DNA from: Hyphomicrobiales bacterium
GTDB lineage: Bacteria; Pseudomonadota; Alphaproteobacteria; Rhizobiales; JAJFHB01
NCBI GenBank assembly: GCA_021775755.1
Contig: JAJFHE010000019.1
Location: 62,001 to 126,000, forward strand
DNA length: 64,000 bases
Direction of reading: 5' to 3'
Of this stretch, positions 19,918 to 29,300 are shown piece by piece; position 1 is the stretch's first letter, and each line of letters opens with the position of its first letter. A program made the position numbers and the translations under genes. Under the pieces are notes generated by a model that worked only from the letters and a program-made list of their open reading frames with translations, ran no database searches and had not been told where the DNA came from.

Positions 19918-21075
19918 CTATCCTGCCTCAAGGTCCATCCCCGGCACGCCCTCGATCACAACGCTCGTGCGCCCGCCGAAGCCATTGAAGTCGCTTGTCA
20001 GGGCGTTTGAATAAGCTCCCATGCGCTCGATTAGTATCCAGTCGCCTTCGTCGATATCGTCGGGCAGCGTGAATGTCACCGGCAGTTCGTCCTGTGGGTC
20101 GCAGGTCGGGCCGAAGATCTTGAAGGGTACCGGCTCGCCGCGCAGCACGCGCGCACGGCCATAGGCAATGAGGGGCGGCTCGAATTTCATGACGTTGACT
20201 TCAGAGAGCGACCCGAAGACCCCATCATTGATGAAGAGCGCGTTTTCGCGGCGCAGGTGCACCTGAACGAGGATTGCCATGCCGTGGGCGGCAAGATAGC
20301 GGCCGGGCTCACAGTAGAGCGGCAAATCGGACCATTTGCCAAGCTGCGCGTGACCGCGGCGGATTGCGTCGAAATACTGGCCGATCTCCGGCACCTGCCC
20401 ATCGTAATCGACCGGAAACCCACCGCCAACATTCAAATAGCGGACCGTGACATTGGCCGCTTCGAACACCGCCTTCGCCTCCGCGATTGCGTCAACGAAG
20501 GCTTCTGGCCGCAGGCTGTGACTTCCGACATGGAACGACAGCGCGGCGTTTGCGCCAACCTGGCCGGTGCGTTTCAGAAGACCTGCGGCGACATCGTGGC
20601 CGGCCCCGAACTTCGTTGAGAAATCGTAAGTCGCGCCCCGGTTGGAAACCGCGAGGCGCACTTCGATGAGCACCTCCGATCCCAGCACCTCCAGTATTTT
20701 GTCGAATTCGCCGCCGTGATCGACCACGAAATCGCGCACGCCGTGCAGGTCGTAGGCAAACCGCAATGCCTCGCGCGACTTGACCGGATGATTGAAGTAG
20801 CAGTGCGCATCGGGAAACAGATCGCGCACCAGTGCAATTTCCGCCCTCGATGCGGTGTCGAAGTGGCGGACGCCCCCCTCGTGCAGCCAGCGCAGCATGT
20901 TGGGGTCGGGGTTGCACTTTACGGCATAGAGAGTGCGGCCGGGAAAGTTCGACACAAAGTCGCTGGCGCGCGCGCGCACGGCTTCGGGCCAGTAACAAAA
21001 GACCGGCTCGTCCGGCGACGTCCGGTCAATGAGATCGGATACCGACGTATACGAGTTGAGGTCGCGAGCGCTCAC
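19918..21075 (-). CDS. PLP fold type III decarboxylase, ornithine/diaminopimelate decarboxylase-like
   Basis: This is a PLP-dependent decarboxylase of the ornithine/lysine/diaminopimelate group. With the GTG at 21075 as start it has 385 residues and overlaps the upstream stop codon in a GTGA tetranucleotide, a typical coupling. A GTG at 21111 (397 residues) is an alternative. PLP lysine K53 lies in TLYAVKCNPDP, the glycine-rich phosphate loop in NVGGGFPVDY, EPGR in YCEPGRYLAAH, and the inter-subunit active-site motif in FGPTCDPQDELP, which favours ornithine-type substrates. It is the second gene of a two-gene operon with a beta-hydroxyacid dehydrogenase; exact substrate unknown. Confidence 0.82.
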   Translation of the reverse strand: MSARDLNSYTSVSDLIDRTSPDEPVFCYWPEAVRARASDFVSNFPGRTLYAVKCNPDPNMLRWLHEGGVRHFDTASRAEIALVRDLFPDAHCYFNHPVKSREALRFAYDLHGVRDFVVDHGGEFDKILEVLGSEVLIEVRLAVSNRGATYDFSTKFGAGHDVAAGLLKRTGQVGANAALSFHVGSHSLRPEAFVDAIAEAKAVFEAANVTVRYLNVGGGFPVDYDGQVPEIGQYFDAIRRGHAQLGKWSDLPLYCEPGRYLAAHGMAILVQVHLRRENALFINDGVFGSLSEVNVMKFEPPLIAYGRARVLRGEPVPFKIFGPTCDPQDELPVTFTLPDDIDEGDWILIERMGAYSNALTSDFNGFGGRTSVVIEGVPGMDLEAG

Positions 21076-21941
21076 CGATCGAGACGTGCAATGAGGCTTG
21101 ATGTGTCCCACCGGCTGCCGCCCATGTCCTGCACTTCGGCGTAGAACTGATCGACAAGTGCGGTCACAGGCAGCTTGGCGCCGATGCGGCGGGCTGTATC
21201 AAGGCAGATGTTCAGGTCCTTGCGCATCCAGTCGACCGCGAACCCGAACTCGAACTCGTTCTTCGCCATCGTCTGGTAGCGGTTTTCCATCTGCCATGAC
21301 TGGGCCGCGCCCTTGGAAATCACTTCCACCACCGAAACCGGATCGATGCCCGCCTGCTTGGCAAAATGCAATCCTTCGGAGAGGCCCTGCACAAGTCCGG
21401 CGATGCAGATCTGGTTGACCATTTTGGTGATCTGTCCCGAGCCCGACGGTCCCATCAGCTGGCACATGCGGGCAAAGCAGTTGATCAGCGGCTCGGCGCG
21501 CGCATAGGGCTCGCTGTCACCACCGACCATGACTGTCAGAATACCATTTTCGGCACCTGCCTGCCCGCCCGACACGGGAGCGTCGAGAAAGTGTATGCCC
21601 TTGCCGTTGCCCGCGGCGTGGAGTTCGCGGGCAACATCGGCGGAGGCAGTGGTGTTGTCGGTGAAGACGGCGCCCTCCTTCATCGACTGGAAGGCACCAT
21701 CGTCGCCTATGGTCACGGCGCGTACATCATCGTCATTGCCAACGCAAGCGAACACGAAATCAGCATCGGCCGCGGCTTCACGCGGCGTCAAGGCGGTACT
21801 GCCCTTGTGTTCTTTGGCCCACTTTTGAGCCTTTTCCGCGGTGCGGTTGTACACCACGACGTCGTGTCCGCCGGCCGCAAGATGTCCGGCCATCGGATAC
21901 CCCATGACGCCAAGACCGATAAACGCAACACGTTCTCCCAT
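21072..21941 (-). CDS. NAD(P)-dependent beta-hydroxyacid dehydrogenase family protein
   Basis: This 289-residue oxidoreductase belongs to the 3-hydroxyisobutyrate/tartronate semialdehyde reductase family. It shows FIGLGVMGYPMAGHL at the N-terminus, DAPVSGGQAGAENG for substrate binding and the catalytic lysine in SGQITKMVNQI. It is less close to valine-pathway enzymes than the copy at 10.5 kb. Coupling to a PLP decarboxylase suggests an amine- or semialdehyde-related role, but the substrate is not determined. It is divergent from the threonine ammonia-lyase gene. Confidence 0.85.
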   Translation of the reverse strand: MGERVAFIGLGVMGYPMAGHLAAGGHDVVVYNRTAEKAQKWAKEHKGSTALTPREAAADADFVFACVGNDDDVRAVTIGDDGAFQSMKEGAVFTDNTTASADVARELHAAGNGKGIHFLDAPVSGGQAGAENGILTVMVGGDSEPYARAEPLINCFARMCQLMGPSGSGQITKMVNQICIAGLVQGLSEGLHFAKQAGIDPVSVVEVISKGAAQSWQMENRYQTMAKNEFEFGFAVDWMRKDLNICLDTARRIGAKLPVTALVDQFYAEVQDMGGSRWDTSSLIARLDR

Positions 21942-22113
21942 GACCCGATTTCCTTCCTAGTCATTTCGCCGCACCGCGGCGCGGCGCAAATATCCCTGCA
22001 AATTGTCGCCATCGACCGCTAAAATGTCCATAAGGGTCGGAAACAATGCGGTGTCTTATGGTCGATTTCGAGAGCCTCGGCAACCGCACGCAGCAGAAGA
22101 CGAAAGCAGCAAC

Positions 22114-23355
22114 ATGCCGGTGACATTCAACGACATCAAAAACGCCGCCGCCCTGCTTGACGGACGGATCATCAAGACGCCGCTGCTTCCTGCCCGCAAA
22201 CTGTCGCGGCTGACCGGTGCCGACGTCTTCGTGAAGTTTGAAAACCTGCAGGTTACGAGCTCTTTCAAGGACCGTGGCGCGTTCGTCAAACTAAACAGCC
22301 TGACGGATGAGCAGAAGAAAACCGGCGTCATTGCCATGTCCGCGGGCAACCACGCGCAAGCCGTTGCCTATCACGCGGAGAACCTCGGCATTCCGGCGAC
22401 CATCGTCATGCCGGAGACGACGCCGTTCACCAAAGTCGCGCAAACCAAAACCTTCGGCGCAAACATCGTGCTGGCGGGCGAAACCCTGGATGACGGGCGC
22501 GCCAAGGTCGCGGAGCTGATCGCGGCGCACGAATTCACAATGGTTCACCCCTATGACGATGCACACGTCATTGCCGGGCAAGGAACGGTGGGGCTGGAAA
22601 TGGTTGAGGCCGAACCGGACCTTGAGGTTATTATCGGACCGATTGGCGGCGGCGGGCTCTTGGCGGGCTCGGCCCTTGCGGCAAAGACACTTAGTCCGAA
22701 GATCGAGATCATCGGATCGGAAGCGAGCCTCTATCCCTCCATGTACAACGCGCTCAAAGGCGATGGCGCGATTACCGGCGGAGCAACGCTCGCCGACGGG
22801 ATCGCGGTGAAAAACGTGGCGCAGCAAACAATCGAAGTGTGCCGAGAGCTCGTCGACGACATTCTGCTCGTCGGCGAGGCCGCAATCGAACAGGCGGTCG
22901 ATGCCTATTTCACGCTGCTCAAGACTTCCGCGGAAGGCGCGGGCGCCGTGCCGCTTGCCGCCGTCCTGACCAATCAGGAACGTTTTCGCGGACGCAAGGT
23001 CGGGCTCATATTAAGCGGTGGCAATATCGATCCCCGCATCATGGCGTCGATCATCTATCGGGAACTGGAACGCCAGCACCGCATTGTGAATTTCCGGGTG
23101 CAGATCAACGACCGGCCCGGCGTGCTCGGCAACATCGCGGTGCTGCTCGGGGAAAACGGCGCCAATATCCTCGAAGTGCAGCACAGCCGGATGTTTCTCG
23201 ATGTCCCTGCGAAAGGCGCCGAACTCGACTTCATGGTCGAAACCCGCGACGGGCGCCACGCCGAGGAAATCGTCACACGCCTGAAGGCGGAAGGCTATCT
23301 GGTGCATATGCTCGACGCGCCCGGCGGTCGGACCAGCGACGAGCCTGCCGTATAG
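22114..23355 (+). CDS. Threonine ammonia-lyase with C-terminal ACT-like domain
   Basis: This PLP enzyme deaminates threonine (and serine) to 2-oxobutyrate. I start at the ATG at 22114 (MPVTFNDIKNAA), giving 413 residues; the open frame upstream has no family similarity. PLP lysine K52 is in TSSFKDRGAF and the phosphate loop in GPIGGGGLLAGS. The last 80 or so residues (VQINDRPGVLGNIAVLL) look like an ACT regulatory domain, as in the shorter threonine dehydratases of rhizobia. Whether it serves isoleucine synthesis or catabolism is unclear; there are no ilv genes nearby. Confidence 0.9.
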   Translation: MPVTFNDIKNAAALLDGRIIKTPLLPARKLSRLTGADVFVKFENLQVTSSFKDRGAFVKLNSLTDEQKKTGVIAMSAGNHAQAVAYHAENLGIPATIVMPETTPFTKVAQTKTFGANIVLAGETLDDGRAKVAELIAAHEFTMVHPYDDAHVIAGQGTVGLEMVEAEPDLEVIIGPIGGGGLLAGSALAAKTLSPKIEIIGSEASLYPSMYNALKGDGAITGGATLADGIAVKNVAQQTIEVCRELVDDILLVGEAAIEQAVDAYFTLLKTSAEGAGAVPLAAVLTNQERFRGRKVGLILSGGNIDPRIMASIIYRELERQHRIVNFRVQINDRPGVLGNIAVLLGENGANILEVQHSRMFLDVPAKGAELDFMVETRDGRHAEEIVTRLKAEGYLVHMLDAPGGRTSDEPAV

Positions 23356-23434
23356 GGTCAAGACGTCTCGACATCAAACCGCAAACACCGCATGCTCGCG
23401 GTTTGGGACGCGGCGGTGGCGCGAAGGGCGGGAG

Positions 23435-25291
23435 ATGATTGGGGAACCCTCGTTGCACATGTGGCTGACCTTCGCGATCATCGCGGTCGCGGTCGCCGTT
23501 TTTGCAAGCGAAAAGGCTTCGATCGAAAGCACGTCGGTCGGCATTGTCGTCGCCTTTCTGCTGCTGTTCCACTTTGTGCCCGGGATGCCCGAAAGCGCAC
23601 ACGCCGGCGTTACGGTGGAACGGTTGCTCGCAGGCTTTGCAAGCCCCGCTCTGATCACCATTATCGCCCTGCTCGTCATCGGTCAGGGTCTGGTGCAGAC
23701 CGGGGCGCTTGAGGCGCCGACACGCAGCCTTCAGGAGTTTGCGTCGGGCCGGTCGCAGATCGTGCTGCCGCTTACTCTCATCGTCGCGGCCGCGATCAGC
23801 GCATTCTTGAACAACACGCCGGTGGTGGTGATGTTCATTCCGGTGGTCAGCGCGCTGTCGGTGAGGCTCGGCATGAGCCCGAGCAAAACGCTGATGCCGC
23901 TCAGCTTCATCACCATTCTCGGTGGCATGACGACACTCATAGGCTCATCCACCAACGTATTGGTGGCGGGTCTTGCCCATGACTATCGCGGCGTTGAAAT
24001 CGGGTTTTTCGACTTTCTGCTTCCCGGCCTCTTTCTGGCCGGCATCGGCTTTGTCTATGTGCTGTTCGTCGCGCCGTTCCTGCTGCCAAAGGAAACTAAA
24101 GCCGCATCCGACACGACGGTTGCGAGCGGCCGGCAGTTCATCGCGGAAATCGCAATAACCGACGATCACCCACTTGATGGCGAAACGCCGGTAGCGGGCA
24201 TGTTCCCTACGCTGAAAAACATGACGGTGCGTCTTATTCGGCGCGATGACCGGACCATTCTGCCGCCGTTTGAAGATATTTCGCTCAACGCCGGTGACGT
24301 TGTGATTGTGGCCGCGACCCGCAAGGCCCTCACCGACGCGCTTATTCTGGGCGATAGCCTGCGGCCGAAAGATGCCGTGCCGGATAGTGAAGCCTCTGAC
24401 CCGGGAGCGGTTGACACAGCGGTATCCAGGCGCGGCAGCATGACCGTCGCCGAAGCCGTCGTGGCGCCTGGTTCGCGCATCATCGGGCGGCGCGTCGAGG
24501 AGGTCGGAAGCGCCTCGCTTGGCGGTTGCAAGATCCTCGGCGTGCAGCGCCGCAGCCGCATGGTGCGCGTGCCCTTGAGCGAACTGCGCCTCGAATCTGG
24601 CGATGTCGTGCTGGTGTTAGGCAGCCGGTCGCAGGTTCGCAGCCTGCGCCTCAATCACGACTTTCTGCTGCTTGAATGGTCGGCAACAGAACTTCCCGAC
24701 ATCGCGCTTGCGACGCGGGCGCGCCTGATCTTCGGTCTGACCGTTCTGTGTGCAGCGACAGGATTAGTGCCGATCGTCGTTGCGGCTCTCGCCGGGGCGT
24801 TCTTCATGGTGCCCGCCAAGTGCCTCAATCTCCGGCAGGCGGCGCGTGCATTCGACCGCAAGATCTATTTGCTGATCGGCGCTTCTCTTGCCATGGCGAC
24901 GAGCCTGGAGGCAACAGGTGGCGCAAGCTTCATCGCAAACTCCGTCGTGCATGCGCTGGAAGGCGCAAGTGCCGCGGTGATCCTGTCGGTGTTCTTCATG
25001 ATCATCGCCATCCTGACGAACCTTTTGAGCAATCACGCGACTGCCGCCCTCTTCACGCCGATCGCGCTCGATACGGCGACGACACTGGGTGTCGATCCGA
25101 TGATATTTGTCGTTGCGGTGATATTTGCCGCCAACTGTTCCTTTGCATCGCCCATGGGCTACCAGACGAACCTTCTGGTCATGGGGTCGGGGCATTACCG
25201 CTTCTCGGACTTCCTGCGGGCGGGAACACCATTGATCTTTATACTGTGGCTGGCATATTCGGTGTTTGCGCCGTGGTACTACGGTTTGTAG
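23435..25291 (+). CDS. SLC13/DASS-family permease with TrkA-C domains
   Basis: This 618-residue inner-membrane protein resembles SLC13-type anion permeases. Hydrophobic helices occupy residues 10-215, with the helix-hairpin segment SAFLNNTPVVVMFIPVV. Two soluble TrkA-C/RCK_C domains follow at about 225-415 (for example RRDDRTILPPFEDISLNAGD and RRSRMVRVPLSELRLESGD). The second membrane half contains NLLSNHATAALFTPIAL. Inserted RCK_C domains are typical of sulfate- or dicarboxylate-type members. Substrate unknown. It lies 79 bases after the threonine ammonia-lyase. Confidence 0.87.
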   Translation: MIGEPSLHMWLTFAIIAVAVAVFASEKASIESTSVGIVVAFLLLFHFVPGMPESAHAGVTVERLLAGFASPALITIIALLVIGQGLVQTGALEAPTRSLQEFASGRSQIVLPLTLIVAAAISAFLNNTPVVVMFIPVVSALSVRLGMSPSKTLMPLSFITILGGMTTLIGSSTNVLVAGLAHDYRGVEIGFFDFLLPGLFLAGIGFVYVLFVAPFLLPKETKAASDTTVASGRQFIAEIAITDDHPLDGETPVAGMFPTLKNMTVRLIRRDDRTILPPFEDISLNAGDVVIVAATRKALTDALILGDSLRPKDAVPDSEASDPGAVDTAVSRRGSMTVAEAVVAPGSRIIGRRVEEVGSASLGGCKILGVQRRSRMVRVPLSELRLESGDVVLVLGSRSQVRSLRLNHDFLLLEWSATELPDIALATRARLIFGLTVLCAATGLVPIVVAALAGAFFMVPAKCLNLRQAARAFDRKIYLLIGASLAMATSLEATGGASFIANSVVHALEGASAAVILSVFFMIIAILTNLLSNHATAALFTPIALDTATTLGVDPMIFVVAVIFAANCSFASPMGYQTNLLVMGSGHYRFSDFLRAGTPLIFILWLAYSVFAPWYYGL

Positions 25292-25327
25292 CGCCATTTT
25301 GATTCTCGATGAGATGGAGACCCTTGC

Positions 25328-26077
25328 GTGAGCTACGAAGGTCGGCAGTTCCCTCAGTTCTATCTGACGCCGCAGTCGCGCTGTCCCTATCTGCCCGGGC
25401 GGCACGAGAGAAAGATTTTCACGCATCTGATCGGTAGCAACGCGCGCGAGCTGAACGAAATCCTGACCCATGGCGGGTTCCGCCGCAGCCAGAACATCGC
25501 TTACCGGCCGGCCTGCGAAACCTGCTCGGCCTGCGTCTCGGTCCGTGTGCTGGTGGACGAGTTCAAGATCGGCCGCAACCTCAAGCGTGTGAGGTCACAG
25601 AATCTGGATGTTTCAGGCGCGTTTGTGGAGAACCAGGCAACGCAGGAGCAATATTCCCTGTTCAGCGATTATATCGAAACGCGGCACGGCGACGGCGGCA
25701 TGTCGGATATGAGCGTGCTCGACTTCGGCGCCATGATCGAAGACAGCGATATTCACACCGAAGTCGTCGAGTACCGGAACCGGCCGGCCATTCCGCTTGC
25801 CGAACCCGACCCGCAGAAGGGCGATCTGTTGGGCGTTGCCCTCACCGACCGTCTGCAGGACGGGCTGTCCATGGTGTACAGTTTTTTCGATCCTGAACAC
25901 GAGGCGCGCAGCCTCGGCACGTTCATGATCCTGGAACACATTGAGCGCACGCGCGCGCTCGGCCTGCCCTATCTCTACCTCGGCTACTGGGTCAATGGCT
26001 CCGCGAAGATGGCCTACAAGGACCGCTTCCGCCCGCAGGAACATCTCAGCCCCGACGGTTGGGTGCGGCACGAGTAA
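25328..26077 (+). CDS. bpt: Aspartate/glutamate leucyltransferase (N-end rule)
   Basis: Bpt transfers leucine (or arginine in the Ate1 sense) from aminoacyl-tRNA to proteins with N-terminal Asp or Glu, marking them for ClpSAP degradation. The 249-residue protein starts with GTG at 25328, with a GGAG ribosome-binding site. Family features are [20 protein letters not shown], the cysteine cluster [12 protein letters not shown] and the late [20 protein letters not shown]. Length is typical of bacterial forms. It lies 36 bases after the permease gene, which probably belongs to the same transcript. Confidence 0.92.
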   Translation: MSYEGRQFPQFYLTPQSRCPYLPGRHERKIFTHLIGSNARELNEILTHGGFRRSQNIAYRPACETCSACVSVRVLVDEFKIGRNLKRVRSQNLDVSGAFVENQATQEQYSLFSDYIETRHGDGGMSDMSVLDFGAMIEDSDIHTEVVEYRNRPAIPLAEPDPQKGDLLGVALTDRLQDGLSMVYSFFDPEHEARSLGTFMILEHIERTRALGLPYLYLGYWVNGSAKMAYKDRFRPQEHLSPDGWVRHE

Positions 26078-26361
26078 GCGACCCTCGCGGTCCCGGCAAG
26101 CAGGCTGCAAGTTTGGCCAACTCTGATCAATAGCGCCAGACGGCCCACGGGTGATATCTGACATCTTCGCGTTGCAATGCGGCCATCGGGATACGACGCT
26201 GGCTGGGGCGGAGAAACGGTTGCGTTTTGATTGGCCGCCAGTAGAGTTGGATCAGACCATGTCTGCCATCGCCAGGGGGGGAGCAGCGATGTTGCGGGAT
26301 CCCGCATCGGCCGAACCACACCTGAACATCAAAAACGAAGCTGCCGCAGGGGCACACCTTT

Positions 26362-29300
26362 ATGCGTAGATACCTTGTCATTTCTGCAGTTCTTGCCTTA
26401 GCCGCAACCGTCAATGTTCGAAGCGCGGGCGCCTTCGATGCAAGCGATGCAATCCGCGCCTTTGGCGGTGCGGCGAGCGCCATCATCAATGAAGCGGCGC
26501 GCCAACGTCGCGAAGGCAGTGCAAGCGGCAACAGCACAGAGCCCGCGCAGCAAGCAGCGCAGCAGGGCATACAGCTGCGCAATGACAGATCCACCCGCCG
26601 CAGGGTTCAAGAGGCGCTTAACGCACACGGGTATGCCGCCGGCACGCCGGATGGCGTGTTCGGCCGCAAAACGCGGCGCGCCATCCGCGCTTACCAGCGT
26701 TCAATCGGCGAGCGGGCAACCGGGAGGCTGACACGCTCTCAGGCAATTCAACTGCTCGGCCAGGGACAGACCGCAGGCGGCCAGTCAGCGGGGTCGACAG
26801 GCGGCGAGTACGAGTTGCTGCACAATTACGACCTGCCCGGAAACGACCTCGCCATGATCAGGAACACCGATCTTGGCGACTGCCAGGCGCTGTGCACCGC
26901 CAATCCGCAGTGCCGGGCGTTTACCTTTAACGACCGCGCGGATGTTTGTTTTCTGAAATCCGGTGCCGGTGCACAGGTCGCCTTTTCAGGTGCTATTTCA
27001 GGCCGCCGTGCCGCCGGCGGGCAAGTTGCCTCGGCACTTGCGCAGGCGGACGCCGGACAGACCGGCTCTTTGGAAACGCGCGCGGCAGCCGGCAGCGCCC
27101 TTGCGGCCGCTCAGGGTCTCGGGTTGCCGGCCATCGATGGTTATGTGGCGAATTTGATCGGCGACTTCAACAACTACGACGAACGGGGAAACCCGGGAAG
27201 GTGGAAGCTGTTCCTCGACCAGATCATCCTGCGCGAACGTCCCGAACTGCTTGAAAGCCAGGAAACCGTCTCCGATTTTATTTACACGCATTTTTCGGAC
27301 CAGGAAAAGCAGGACTTTTACGCGACAATCGATCCGGCGCTTGTCGATGGCTACTCCAGTCCGTCCTTCGGCCAGCTCGACATTTTCCAGAAACGCCGGG
27401 GCGCTGCGGTCTTCAACACCTATTTCAACGCGCGTTATGCGCCGCTCGCCGCTCCCCTGCCCCTGCCCATCGTCACGGTGCAACGTGTCGGCATTGGAGA
27501 GTACGATTTCGATAACGAACGGTTTCCGATCGGTTACGATAATTCCAGCTACGACAACTCATTTTTCCTCTTGCCCGAAAATACCGCAAAGGCTCACGCC
27601 AATGCCGGTCTGGAGCGGCTGCCGGACTTTATAAACGTGCCCGAAGCCGAAGCCGAAACGTTCTGGAATTCCCTGCAAAAGGCGGGAGGCGGCAACCGGC
27701 GCGTCGCCTACATTGCCGTATACGGTGCCCTCAACAGGTTTGAATCCGATGTCGAACCCTCGGAACGCTACAGCATCGATGAAAAAGACATCGGCAGTCT
27801 GGAGGGGCTGAGGTACTTAAGACCCCGGTTCGAAACCGAAGTCCATCGCATGGCCCTCTTCCGGCACGCGGCGCCTGGCACCGAACACGGCCTCACGAGT
27901 CTGATCGAGGACTACACGCTTCAGGATTATCTGCCGCAAATCGATGCGTCGGACCTGCAGGCAATGGCGGAGAAGCGTGACTACGAGGGCGTGCTGTCAA
28001 TCGACGTCGTCAGTCAGGCCGCGCTGGTACCGGTGATCGACGACTATGTGGCCGACACGGCATTCGTCGAAGAATACACCAAAACTGGAGACCGCTATCG
28101 GAGCGCCAACGAGTTTCAGCGTGACGACGTTCTTGTCGAGGAGCGCGAAAAGGTTGCGGCGTTGCGCCCCGAGGCGGATACGTTCTGGCTCGGCGGGCAA
28201 ATTTCACTTGGCAGCTATTCTTCGGATGCAGACAGCTTCTCGGTTCAGAGCCTGTCGTTGAGTACAGCACGAAATCCGGACTACTACCTTGGCGAGGTTG
28301 AAATTACGGTCGAGAATCTCGACCGCTTCAAAACGCTTGCGGTGAGCGCGCAAGCCGCGGAACGCGCGGTAACGCAGGAAACCGACCGCGACTACAATAT
28401 CCGCGTCCGTGTGCGGCCGGTCGCCGGCGATTTTGAGTGGAAGTATGGCGACCGTCCGCTCGGCCGCCTCGGCATTGAAATCCTGGAAATGTACGTTCTG
28501 GTGCAGAAAGGCGACGACCAGAGTCAAACCCCGTTCATCCTCGCTCATGTGGCCCCGGACGGCGGCGACTTTACCGACGCCACAGCTACAAACAATCCGC
28601 TGCCCGCATGGCCGGAGCGGCCGGTGCTGAACCCCGATATCGTTGGTCTTCTTACGGTGCATGCCATGGAAGACCCACTACCGGAGACCATGTTGCGGCA
28701 ACTTTTCTCGGACAGATGGATGTTCGAAAAACAGATCGGCACTTCCGTACCGGGGCAGTTCTTCGATAGCGATGTCGTGCCTTCGAACCTGACATTCTCG
28801 CGCCGGCGCGAAGAGTTCGAACGCTGGCTCCGTTTGCGCGTTCAGGACATGCCCGCGGTCTTCACCGTTCACTGGATCGGCAACAGTGTCAGCAACGACG
28901 ACATTTGCCATCGCTTTACACCGCTTGAGGGGTACAGCGCTGCCCTGCAGTCGCACATGAGCGAAGCCGAAGCGCGGCGGTGGCCTGAGAAATTCCGCAA
29001 ATGGGTCGAAGCGGGTACGCCGCGCGGCCCCTCGCGCGCCAGTCCGATGCTGTTCAAAACGCACGGGCCTCCTTCGAATGAATATAACTACGAATGCGAC
29101 CCGAGAGGGCGCGAAGCGCTCAATGACGAGATCCTCATAGACGACGAAGTCACGCGCACGTCTGCACTGGTTGTTGACTGGATGCCGCTGTTTATGGACG
29201 GCCGCTCGACCCATACAGACACCACACTTGCCTCAATCGATATTGCCGTAGACGACATTGAACTGGTGACCAACGGAGAAAATGCGCCGCATGTCCGGAT

